Shown here one piece after another: positions 1-7,880 of a stretch of DNA of 23,592 nt (positions within the stretch are counted from its first letter, which is position 1; every line of letters begins with the position of its first letter). This stretch comes from Ophiothrix spiculata (taxonomy: Eukaryota; Echinodermata; Ophiuroidea; Amphilepidida; Ophiotrichidae). The notes under the pieces were generated by a model. The model searched no databases and was not told the DNA's origin. It saw nothing but the letters and a program-made list of their open reading frames with translations. The translations under genes were made by a program, and so were the position numbers. The stretch lies in assembly GCA_000969725.1 (NCBI GenBank), contig JXSR01S066279.1; one strand, written 5' to 3'.

Positions 1-63
1 TGTATCAAGTCTATCAGGAGGACAGAAAAGCAGAGTGGCCTTTGCATTAATGTGTGCAGGAAA
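1..63 (+). CDS. ABCF3: ABCF3-type ABC-F ATPase, signature-motif exon (5' end outside window)
   Basis: Read from base 2, the segment gives VSSLSGGQKSRVAFALMCAG followed by a split codon (AA at 62-63). LSGGQ is the ABC signature motif; LSGGQKSRVAFA is typical of the second nucleotide-binding domain of ABC-F proteins. The exon ends at a strong donor, GTAAGTA (64-70). Joining AA to the T at 1837 makes an Asn codon and continues as AGNPNFFILDEP, so the splice phase agrees exactly with the next exon. ABC-F proteins are soluble twin-ATPase proteins without membrane domains that act on ribosomes or in translation control; ABCF3 is a cytosolic member. The first NBD and Walker A of the second lie upstream of the window. 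The assignment to ABCF3 rather than ABCF1 or ABCF2 rests on similarity of this and the next two exons to vertebrate ABCF3 as I know it. Confidence 0.85.
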
Positions 64-79
64 GTAAGTAGGCTAGGCT

Positions 80-149
80 TGTATCAAGTCTATCAGGAGG
101 ACAGAAAAGCAGAGTGGCCTTTGCATTAATGTGTGCAGGAAAGTAAGTA
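80..149 (+). pseudogene. Tandem duplicate of the ABCF3 exon end and splice donor
   Basis: Bases 80-149 repeat bases 1-70 without a visible change: the same 63-nt exon end, then the same GTAAGTA. The period is 79 bp, with GGCTAGGCT between the copies. The second copy has no polypyrimidine tract or convincing AG acceptor in front, and reading through from copy 1 meets TAA straight after the donor. It is therefore probably an intronic duplicate, unless the two donors compete. An assembly join of two haplotypes is the other explanation. Confidence 0.8.
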
Positions 150-436
150 AATAAATAAATGTCGGTGCTTATATAGCGCTTTTTCCAGAATTGATCAAAG
201 CGCTTTACATTTATTCCGTTACCAATAGACTATAACCAACTTACGCAGCTGCCTTACAAATCACGGCGCCTATTGAGTATATTCCTAGTAACTACCCATG
301 ATAACGCTTGGGTCAACGAAGCAATTAGGATTAAATGTCTTGCCCAAGGACATAACCCGTTGGCCGTAGCGGGGCACGAACTCACAACCTACTGATTCGG
401 AGTCCTGCTCTGTTCCGCTAGACCACACGAGCTCCT
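150..436 (-). mobile_element. tRNA-derived SINE with LINE-like 3' tail, in ABCF3 intron
   Basis: On the minus strand the element starts near 436 with a tRNA-like head: an A-box-like TGGTCTAGCGG (415-425) and a B-box-like GAGTTCGTGCC region (about 371-386). A central domain follows, and the 3' end near 200-150 contains AAGCGCTATATAAGCACC and an (ATTT)n tail. AGCGCTATATAA-type tails are common to L2/CR1-like LINEs and SINEs that borrow their machinery. The insertion lies immediately after the duplicated donor GTAAGTA. The sequence following the SINE (TAGGCTAGG) matches the sequence that follows the donor in copy 1, which thus looks like the empty site. Confidence 0.7.
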
Positions 437-439
437 AGG

Positions 440-1740
440 CTAGGGATATGCTTCTTACAAGGACCAGCATATAGGAGAGTGATCAAGAATTGGGCATTAT
501 ATGCATAATTGGGCTTGGGTTTGATTCCTGTAAATGCAAGAAAGTGAATGGGGTCCTAGTTCTGTTTTGGGAATGTAAGGACAGTATTCAGGGATCTGTC
601 CATACATGAATTGGTTCTGTGTTAGTAAAGCTAGATAGACCTTGCAAATGATTGAGGAGCAATTTAGTGGAGGGAAAAGTTCAGTGAGCAAGCCCCATTT
701 ATCTAAATGGACTTTTCCTTGGGTTGGATTGTTTTATGGAACACCATAGTACTGTGTTCAGGGGTTTTGCCATATATGATATTGCCTAGGTTTATGCTAT
801 TAGGAATATAACTCTTTCACTCCGGCAAGCCACTCACAGCGGCTCTCAAATGCGTGTACAATTGGCCGGAATTTCTAATTCGACGCCTTTTTTTCAAATT
901 GTTCTAAAAATAAAACTACAAGGCCAAATTGATTGAAAATTCGCCAGCAAGCAGTTGAAATAAATGGCTAACTAACACCATCATCTTTATTAGCAAAGAG
1001 GGTAACCCTGGTGCACTACAATTATCATATACTATCATAAAGTGAGGTGTCTGTGAGCCGCTCTGAGCGGCTTGCCGTCCAAATAGGACAGATTGTTAAA
1101 ATTTTATTCCGGAGTGAAAGAGTTAAGAATGTTTTGAGTCTTGGTAAAGAGCACCTCAGATCATTAGTCAGGGACCTTGCCCTAGACACTATGCACAGGT
1201 TGGAATCCACATGCTTGGATGTTTTAAAGGTTCCTTTTGAAGCTTTAATTTGCAGTAGTTAGGGATATTTCCATACATACCTAAGACCTGAATATGATTC
1301 CAAGTGCGCAAAAGTTTTTTTAATTAATTTGCAGGGAGCATGGTGCAGTGGTTCGGGAGTTTGTCCTGTAGTGTATTGGGCCTTTGTTTGATTCGAAAAA
1401 GTTTTTGGTTTCCCTGTAAAAGAGCACCATAGCCAAGAACTGTGCCCTATGTGAATTAGGCTTGAGTTATATTCCTAGGAATGCAGATTTTTTTTTTTTT
1501 TTGGGGGAGCGTGAGTTAGGTGAGTTGGTCTAAGGCAAGGAGCACCATACTGCAATGGGCAGGGATCTTGTCCTGTAGTGTGTTGGGTCTGACTTGGATT
1601 TAAAGAATTTAATGAATCTGTCAGGTCCGGTAAGGGGCATTTTAGTACACTGGGCAGAGGTTTTGCCGTACACTAATTTGGTGTGGGTTTGATTCCAGTG
1701 AAACACTCATTGAAGTTCATAATTTTTGTTGAAGCCTCAT
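440..1740 (+). repeat. Degenerate tandem array of tRNA-like units in ABCF3 intron
   Basis: Units of roughly 65-100 bp recur with the pattern GGAGCAC/TGG, then CAGTGG or GGGCAGGG, then TTTGNCCTGTAGTG, then TTGGGC and TTTGATTCC. Clear examples start near 461, 739, 1149, 1335, 1422, 1535 and 1635. The start (AGCATGGTGCAGTGG) and end (TTTGATTC) resemble box A and box B of the tRNA-Met-like SINE head at 22618-22691. The units are strongly diverged, so this is an old amplification. One unit is split by the MITE at 811-1123. I see no coding potential. Confidence 0.55.
811..1123. mobile_element. MITE with 15-bp TIRs and TA target duplication
   Basis: ACTCTTTCACTCCGG (811-825) is the exact reverse complement of 1109-1123, and both ends are flanked by TA (809-810, 1124-1125). 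A second inner inverted match (GGCAAGCC...GCGGCTC, about 824-847 against 1050-1073) indicates that the arms were once longer. The TA duplication fits the Tc1/mariner superfamily. There is no transposase, so it is non-autonomous. It interrupts one tRNA-like unit of the intron array. Confidence 0.8.
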
Positions 1741-1836
1741 TTTTTTAAAGAGATTCCACTCCTCACAACATAGGTTGAATATACTCTTCATATTACAATA
1801 TTATCTGACCATATTTTTGATGACTTATTCTTTCAG

Positions 1837-1924
1837 TCCAAACTTCTTCATACTTGACGAACCTACCAACCATCTAGATATTGCCACAGTAGAAGCATTA
1901 GGGAATGCCTTAAATAAATTCAAG
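1837..1924 (+). CDS. ABCF3: ABCF3-type ATPase, Walker B / D-loop exon
   Basis: This internal exon lies between a TTCTTTCAG acceptor (ends 1836) and an AAG|GTGAGT donor (1925 on). The first base completes the Asn codon from the previous exon. The 29 following codons read PNFFILDEPTNHLDIATVEA and on to LGNALNKFK. FFILDEP is Walker B with the catalytic Glu, and TNHLD is the D-loop typical of ABC-F proteins. The exon ends in phase 0, which fits the next one. Confidence 0.93.
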
Positions 1925-2039
1925 GTGAGTACAGCATTTTTAAAATAATAACCAAGCCTTGAATGATATTGCTCCAACTGCAGCTACTTGTGCACCTTCA
2001 AAATACTGAATTGACAGAATATAGGCAAAGACTGCATAT

Positions 2040-2521
2040 TCTTCCTCACACCAAACCAAACTCATCGTTTCCAGATTATTACAACATGCTGGTGACATGA
2101 TCTTTACTGTTGCAGTTGCTCGACCTTGGAACGATCTCCCTATTTGTCTGCGTGAAGCTCACACTTTCGTATGTTTAAGCGGAAGCTGAAATCAAATGGT
2201 TTTTTCAGAGTCTTGTTGATATGAATAAATCGATGCCCATCAACACGCAGTTTAAGCGGAAGCTGAAATCAAATGGTTTATTCAGAGTCTTGTGATATGA
2301 ATCAATCGATACCCATCAACACGCAGTTGTGCATAGCGCGTGTTCAAGACTGCGCGTCGATGGGCGTCGTGCGATGCATATTGACAGACTCTGAATAAAC
2401 TATTAGTTGTTCCCATAACTTTGCTGACATTTGTATGTTTATTGTTGCTTTGTATTTGTTTTTTTTGTAAAGCACTCCTTTCTTTATGGGGCAATATATA
2501 AATGCTTGTGTTGTAATAATA
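2040..2521 (+). pseudogene. LINE 3'-end relic with internal duplication, in ABCF3 intron
   Basis: From 2106 the plus strand reads TVAVARPWNDLPICLREAHTFV and, after a one-base shift, FKRKLKSNG. This is the C-terminal pattern of many L2/CR1-like non-LTR reverse transcriptase ORFs (SFSVAGPRLWNSLP...FKxxLKTYLF). The end of the element resembles LINE tails: GCAATATATAAATGCTTGTG, then TTGTAATAATA. A 77-bp piece (2174-2250) is repeated directly at 2251-2326, and part of it recurs inverted at 2349-2404. The relic is frameshifted and cannot be functional. Confidence 0.6.
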
Positions 2522-2985
2522 TGTAAATACTACATGGTTTGAGGTGAAGTAGTGAAATCTATCTTTCCCAAGGTACTGTGGCCAACGGATAATAGTCTCA
2601 TAGCCAGTACAGAGGGATAGATAGATTGCACTCCTTCACTGAAGTATTTTGTTTTATTACATCTCACTGTCACTCTGGGGATGAGTTTGTAGGGAAAGTA
2701 GTAAACACTACCAACCTGGAAGTAGTTCGTGACCGGTAAATGAATGATCATGATTTGTTCATGAATGTTTATGAGGTGTAATAATAATAACAATTTGCAT
2801 ACCCTAAGTAGTACTTTTGGATGTGCTATAGCTGATGATGTGTTGCAATCAAAGTTTAGTGTATGTCTTTCAAAAGTTTGTTTCTACCACTATACAGAAT
2901 CTCACTTAAAATGACAAAGTAAAGTTGTAATGTTCATTTTTTTCATAAGTTTCTTAACAACTTCTCTATCTTTTTTTCATTTTAG

Positions 2986-3144
2986 GGAGGAGTCATATTA
3001 GTATCTCACGACGAGAGTCTTATACGAATGATTTGCAAGGAATTATGGGTATGCAACAATAACACGGTCAAATCAATGGAAGGCGGACTTGACGAGTACA
3101 AGAAGATGGTGGAAGCAGAATTTGCCAGTCAGATGAAGAACTGA
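2986..3144 (+). CDS. ABCF3: ABCF3-type ATPase, terminal exon
   Basis: The exon follows a pyrimidine-rich acceptor (CATTTTAG, ends 2985). It reads GGVILVSHDESLIRMICKEL, then WVCNNNTVKSMEGGLDEYKK, then MVEAEFASQMKN and a TGA stop (3142-3144). The H-loop (switch) histidine lies in VSHDE, as in active ABC ATPases. The tail (ELWVC..., then EGG.D.Y) follows vertebrate ABCF3 closely in length and pattern; ABCF2 ends differently. With the two exons above, all visible catalytic motifs of the second NBD (signature, Walker B, D-loop, H-loop) are intact, so the gene is probably functional. The 3' UTR runs into inserted repeats. AATAAA hexamers occur at 3683-3688 (inside a MITE) and 3893-3898, but the true end cannot be told. 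Confidence 0.93.
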   Translation, partial: GGVILVSHDESLIRMICKELWVCNNNTVKSMEGGLDEYKKMVEAEFASQMKN

Positions 3145-3204
3145 ACTGAATAGTCACAGAAAAGATGTGTTATAGCCCAAGGTTTTGGCCCCAGAATGCA
3201 GTTA

Positions 3205-3421
3205 GGGAGCACCATAAGATTTCCAGGGGGAGCAGGAAGTTTTGTGGAAAAAAAAAATTCCCCCTCCCCAGGCAGAAGAAAAAAAATTCCCCCCTGAACA
3301 TGGAATAGGCAGAAAAACAGAATTTCCAGGGGGGTAAATCGCTCCCGAATGGGGCGCGAAAAAAAAAATCAACCCCAAACCCAACTTCCTTCTCCCCCCT
3401 GGAAATCTAATGGTGCATCCC
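3205..3421. mobile_element. MITE, TTA target duplication, in the ABCF3 3' flank
   Basis: The ends are inverted repeats of about 36 bp with few mismatches: GGGAGCACCATAAGATTTCC at 3205 and the complement of GGAAATCTAATGGTGCATCCC at 3401-3421. TTA flanks both sides (3202-3204, 3422-3424). A 3-bp TWA duplication is typical of PIF/Harbinger elements. The interior has A/C-rich and G-rich runs and no transposase. It sits 60 bp after the ABCF3 stop codon, probably in the 3' UTR. Confidence 0.8.
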
Positions 3422-3485
3422 TTAATACTATCTGATGAAAGCTTAACCCTAACATTATAAAAACTAAATGTTCAACATAAGACTA

Positions 3486-3776
3486 AGGGCATGTTCAGTG
3501 CACATGAGCATTTAGTCATGGCTATTTCACCCACTGGTGAGCCGCTTACGAGCCAATTACAAGTGTGAATGTATATAGAAAGTGTCTGGCTAGCGACTAA
3601 AAGTGATTTCAAGTCACTCGATGTGTGTGTGTCTGTGCTCGTGAGCCACTACTTTTAACGCGCAAGTTATGTCCATGTGTGAAATAAATTGCTTAAGTAG
3701 ACTTGCTCTAGAGCTGCTCACAACTCACACACAAACTAGACATGAGCAGTCATGACTATTATGTGTGAACACAACC
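3486..3776. mobile_element. hAT-like MITE with near-perfect 8-bp target duplication
   Basis: The flanks TAAGACTA (3478-3485) and TAAGTCTA (3777-3784) differ by one base. The ends are degenerate inverted repeats: AGGGCATGTTCAGTGCACAT on the left, and GGTTGTGTTCACACATAA read from the right end. Joining the flanks gives CATAAGACTAAGGTTTTTGTC, which matches the host tandem-array consensus. An 8-bp duplication is typical of hAT elements. No ORF of note. Confidence 0.65.
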
Positions 3777-4013
3777 TAAGTCTAAGGTTTTTGTCATAAC
3801 CTTAAAATAGTATAATATCAAAAGCTGCAAAGATGTCACACAAGTTCGAGTTGTGATTTAAGCTCTCCCTCGTAATGCGAACTTTCTGTTCAAATAAATA
3901 ACTTATGGACCACGGTTTTTGTCACCTTCATGCAGTGATATCGAAAGCTCTGTAAATGACATCAGCTGAGTTATAACACAGTATGAGCTTAATGTTCACA
4001 TAGAAGACCTATT

Positions 4014-4215
4014 CACTACTTGCACGGTTCGCCATTTGCGGGGAGAGCCTCGATTTGACAGTCAATTAAACTAATATGTTACGTAATGATGTAGTCACTT
4101 CATGCAAGGTCAAAGAAAGAGGGAATCAAACTGTTAATCATAATATTATGTAACTTCCCATTCATCTCGCAAGCCAGGTCGAGGCTCTCCCCAAAATGGC
4201 GAAACCTGCAATAGG
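4014..4215. mobile_element. Short inverted-repeat element inside the tandem array
   Basis: CCTATT flanks the element on both sides (4008-4013, 4216-4221). The arms (about 4020-4055 and 4175-4210) match as TTGCACGGTTCGCCATTT against TTGCAGGTTTCGCCATTT, then both GGGGAGAGCCTCGA. Removing it rejoins CACATAGAAGACC-TATT-GACCAGTG, as in the intact unit near 4265. The superfamily is unclear. Confidence 0.65.
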
Positions 4216-4639
4216 CCTATTGACCAGTGTTTATAATAACACATGTCCTACCAATATGAGCTTAATGTTCACATATAAGACCTATTGACCAGTGTTTGTC
4301 ACCTGAACACTATAGAACATAAGCTTCAAAGATAACATCAACTACAGTAATGAACTAAATGCTTACATGAAAGAGCTAGCTGAAGACCAAGGATTCTGTC
4401 CCCTTTTTGAGGCGTATTACTTACAGGGGTTTGAGAATTCAGTAAAATAGTCATAATTTCAGCTTTTTCTTTCTTTTTCAGCTTATTTGGGCATTTTGTT
4501 TTTACTTTTAGCATTTTTATCAGCTTATTCTCATGCACCCCTGTATTTAACTGAATGTTCACATAAGACTCAAAGGCCAAGGGTTATGTCTCCTTAACGC
4601 AGTTTACCGAAATGTCTGAAGATAAATTGCAGGTGATTT

Positions 4640-4915
4640 ATAGTGCACTACGCGGCTCCCCTGACTTGTAATTCCACACGGCCTCAGCACACTTAACAGA
4701 GCAGTTCCAATCATTGGGTTAAATACTACCTGGACTCCATGGGGCCAAAGGGCTTAATGCGGCCTACATAAATTGGCGCAACCCTAGCTTGAGCAATTCA
4801 CACCCTCATACAATATACAGATTTCGCACACTCGGCTCCAGCTGGACCCAAACACGAAACGATCAATATCTTATGTGTAACAGTCGGGTAACTAACCGAC
4901 TGAGCTAAGAAGAAC
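4640..4915 (-). mobile_element. Degenerate tRNA-derived SINE
   Basis: On the minus strand a tRNA-like start reads CTTCTTAGCTCAGTCGGTTA (box A TTAGCTCAGTCGG at 4896-4908). A weak box-B-like stretch follows about 50 bp on, then about 200 bp without known features. It interrupts the ~120-bp array. The 3' boundary near 4640 is estimated from where the array pattern stops. Confidence 0.45.
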
Positions 4916-5522
4916 TATGTATGATATTTGTTAGAGCAAAGAATCCCCATGCTTCATATAGGAACTGAATGGTTACATGAAAATCATATTGAACATGGGT
5001 TTTCACTTTAACACTCGAATATGTTTAAGGATGTTGAAGATTACATGAACTAGAGTATTGAAAGCTTTACTTTTCCAATATGGAATAAATGTTCACATAA
5101 AATTGTATAAACCAAGGTAACATGTTTACAAAGCACATAAAGCTTTGAAGATGACATTTTATAGAGTAACGAAAGCTCTCTTTCCCATTATGATCTGAAT
5201 GCTCACATTAAAGAACAGGAGTCAAAGAGTTTTACCAAAGCATTAATACCAAAAACTCTGAAGCTGACTTCAGCTGGAGCAATGAAAATTCAACTGAACA
5301 AATTTAAAGGCTTTATGATCAAGTTTGTCATTTATGGTTAGGGTATCTGCTTTGTCCCATTTATTATGATTATGTTTACTTTTCAAGAATGTCTTATCAT
5401 TTTTTTATGAAGTATATATTCAATGGATAGGATGCTTCATAACAAACATGTATTTTGTTTTTGAACGGGGTTAGAACTGAAGGCCTATAGATATAAAAAA
5501 AAATTGACTGCTCTTCCCCATC

Positions 5523-5600
5523 TGACTCATTAGCTCAGTTGGTAGAGCGTGGCACTAGTAAATTTATGCCAAGGTCCAAGGTTCGAATCCTGGATGGTCA
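5523..5600 (+). tRNA. tRNA-Thr(AGT)-like sequence with 5-nt insertion in the anticodon loop
   Basis: Box A is a perfect TAGCTCAGTTGG (5531-5542) and box B a perfect GGTTCGAATCC (5580-5590). The D stem GCTC/GAGC pairs fully. The anticodon stem TGGCA (5550-5554) / TGCCA (5567-5571) pairs fully around CTAGTAAATTTA, a 12-nt loop. Removing five bases leaves the standard 7-nt loop CTAGTAA with anticodon AGT (5557-5559). The T stem has one mismatch. The acceptor stem TGACTCA/ATGGTCA pairs in five of seven positions. A T5 run at 5605-5609 could end Pol III transcription. The poor acceptor stem and odd loop point to a tRNA pseudogene or SINE head rather than a working tRNA, but the promoter boxes are intact. 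Confidence 0.5.
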
Positions 5601-5818
5601 GTGATTTTTCCGCTGACTGTCATTTTTATTGTGTGGTTGCCAGTTTAAAATTCATGTTGAAAAAAATGTATTTTGTTCATTTGTGTGTTTACAACTTACA
5701 CCGGCTTAAATTTTTGGATATGTTGACTGGTTGTAACAGGGTTATATATTCTGTGAAATGACAAGAGATAGCATTATTATTATAATGGTCCACCAATTTT
5801 GAGTACAAACCAAAGCAT

Positions 5819-6173
5819 CCCGGGGGGGGCACTCAACTTTGAAAGTGGTAGGTATGTCCGGCGCAAAGCGCCGAAATTGGGGGCAGGTGAACTGATTTTC
5901 TGTAAAAAATGGACCTTTGAAACCAATTTTTGGGGGTCTAGTGAACTGAAATTTTGGTCAAAAATAGCCTCCTGAACTGAAACTTTTCGCATTTCCTGAG
6001 CAATTTATGCAGTTAGAGCTAAAATTTTGCAGTTTTTCTAAAAAACGGGGTCAAAAGAACTGAATCACGCTGAAAATGGGGATCTAGTGAGCGGCCTGGC
6101 GGCCTGAAAAAGGGGGTCTTGACCGCCGGACATATATATCCTGTCCACATATGTGAGTGCCCCCCCCCCCGGG
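5819..6173. mobile_element. CCCGGGG-ended non-autonomous DNA transposon, copy 1
   Basis: The ends are inverted: CCCGGGGGGGGCACTCA at 5819 and TGAGTGC(C)nGGG ending at 6173, each followed inside by ATGTCCGGCG. The flanks are a perfect 8-bp duplication CAAAGCAT (5811-5818, 6174-6181). An 8-bp duplication is expected for hAT (or P) elements. The interior repeats phrases such as TTTTGGTCAAAA and AGTGAACTGAA and encodes no transposase. An inverted second copy lies at about 12725-13071. Confidence 0.8.
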
Positions 6174-6181
6174 CAAAGCAT

Positions 6182-7108
6182 GCAATAGATTTTTAGCATG
6201 TGCATATACTGTTGCAAAATGCACATATGTATACTGTCAAATGCATTCAAAATATTGTGCTACAATAAATGGTAACCCTGGGGAGGCATTGACGTGGAAA
6301 GATGGTACGGGTATGTGCAACCCTAAAGACCCTCTTACACCCTGTCTGTCACTCCCTAGACCTCTTTTATACACATTATTCAGTTGACTCATAAGACTTT
6401 TTTGAAAGATTAGAAACCCCCTATTTCAAGTTGAAAATTTAGAGACCCCCATTTCAAGCAAAAATATTGGAACTTTTGAGTCAAGAGCTTTAATTTGCCT
6501 AAAAAATTAGCTCACAAGGGTCAATATCACTGAGGGTTACTTCAGTTCTCTAGACCGTCTTTTCAATATAAATCCTCTGTTTCGTAAACCCCAGGTTCAG
6601 AATTCGGAGCCTTATACTCATATGAAAACCAAAGTTGGGTGGCCCCAAGGTGGTGACACTTGATGGACAACTGAAAAGGGGATGTAACGTAGAAGCTATG
6701 ATTTGTATTTAAGAATTTGGGAGTATACAGTCATGATTGAAATAGAAAATGTAGTCTTGACTGATTTTACTGTAGAAAAACTGTATGACAGTTAAGTAAA
6801 AGAGTAAATCTGTTTGGTGGACTTACTTGTTTTAGCAAGCTACATTTCATGTTGCCCCTGCAACACTTTGTCAGGTTTTGAACCGCAAAAAAGGTCACGT
6901 GACAGATGACTCGGAATGGTTTTAATGCTAAAACAAGAGTCCAGTAAACACATATACCCTTTTACCCATGTTTACTACTACTGGATGACTAAGATCATTC
7001 ACTCATTTGTATGACAGTTGGTTTCCTGGAATTCCCAAAAAATTGTATACATTTAAAGCTGGCTGTCAACTGTTTTCCAACTCGTTTGCCTAAACCATAT
7101 AAACATAT
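6182..7108. other. Gene-free stretch with one hairpin
   Basis: No supported gene. The one structure seen is an imperfect inverted repeat, about 6818-6837 against 6925-6944 (GACTTACTTGTTTTAGCA against TGCTAAAACAAGAGTCCA), which may be the ends of a ~130-bp MITE relic. Confidence 0.4.
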
Positions 7109-7365
7109 CTCATCATGCAAATGCAAGACAGTTGTATCTGCAATGGCTGCCTTATTTATTTGACACCTATAGTCACTAGAATGTGAAAATCACCCAAAAT
7201 TTTCCTACCATATGTCAGTGGTTCTTGAAATGGTTCTTCAGGTGTCACCTGAAGAACTATTTCAAGAGCCACTGACCCAATACTGGAGATTATACAGTGT
7301 GCAATCAACATTAATGACAAATGGCAGCTATTGCAGATAAGACTTTCTTGCAATCATGACGATCT
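7109..7365. mobile_element. Fold-back hairpin MITE, copy 1
   Basis: Outer arms: TGCAAGACAGTTGTATCTGC (from 7122) and its near complement GCAGATAAGACTTTCTTGCA (about 7333-7352). The core is an almost perfect palindrome, 7214-7244 against 7246-7276, with one base between arms and two mismatches; it contains TTCTTGAAATGGTTCTTCAG. A second copy with the same arms and core is at about 11189-11456. The exact tips are uncertain. Confidence 0.65.
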
Positions 7366-7876
7366 GAAGTTAGGAGATGAACAAACTGTACATTGAAAAA
7401 TAAAGAGCTTTGATTACCTTTTATTTGTTCACGCAATTGGAAGAGATAGATGGTTTGGTTCATCAGCACCCAACCATAGATATCTTCCCACATTGCTTAA
7501 AAACAAACAATGAGTTACAAATTCGTTATCACTTGGTATACATGTATATTATTGATATAAATGAAAAATATGCATATTTTTATCAGAAATGTTACAAATT
7601 ATGTTAAGAAATAACACAAGTCAACCAATATATACAGATCTGCGTGAAGACACATCACACATAGTATGCTCTGCTCAATAAACTCTGAATATGCAATTGT
7701 GGTTATTTTTAGACCTAAAATGTAATATGGTTGTATATTACGTGGGGTTTCAACCAATGGGATTAAAGGATTCATGTCAACCAAGTTATAAACACTTGTA
7801 CACAAGACCAGAACTGTAAATCTGAGACGAACATTCTCTGTTATAAATCAGATTAAGAATGTTGGGAAATTTACAA
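7366..7876. other. Gene-free stretch
   Basis: AT-rich sequence with only short chance reading frames; no repeat, RNA gene or splice-site-supported exon recognised. Confidence 0.4.
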
Positions 7877-7880
7877 TTAA

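Larger units (their letters stand above)
3440..5310. repeat. Old degenerate tandem array, ~120-bp unit
   Basis: A loose consensus recurs: AATGTTCACATAAGACC, AAGGTTTTTGTCACC, a stretch with AATATCGAAAGCTC, then GAAGATGACATCAGCTGGAG and TAATGAAAGC. Anchors of the AATGTTCACATA type occur near 3468, 3990, 4265, 4348, 4553, 4968, 5088 and 5207; the last spacings are about 120 bp. Three later insertions break it (3486-3776, 4014-4215, about 4640-4915). Removing the first two restores the repeat across the joint, which supports both the array and the insertions. No coding potential is seen. Confidence 0.6.

Noticed and set aside
3202..3384. A 60-codon minus-strand frame
   Set aside because: It lies wholly in the MITE and reads low-complexity runs.
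4014..4220. CACTA at the element tip, suggesting a CACTA transposon
   Set aside because: The other tip does not start CACTA and the duplication is 6 bp, not 3.
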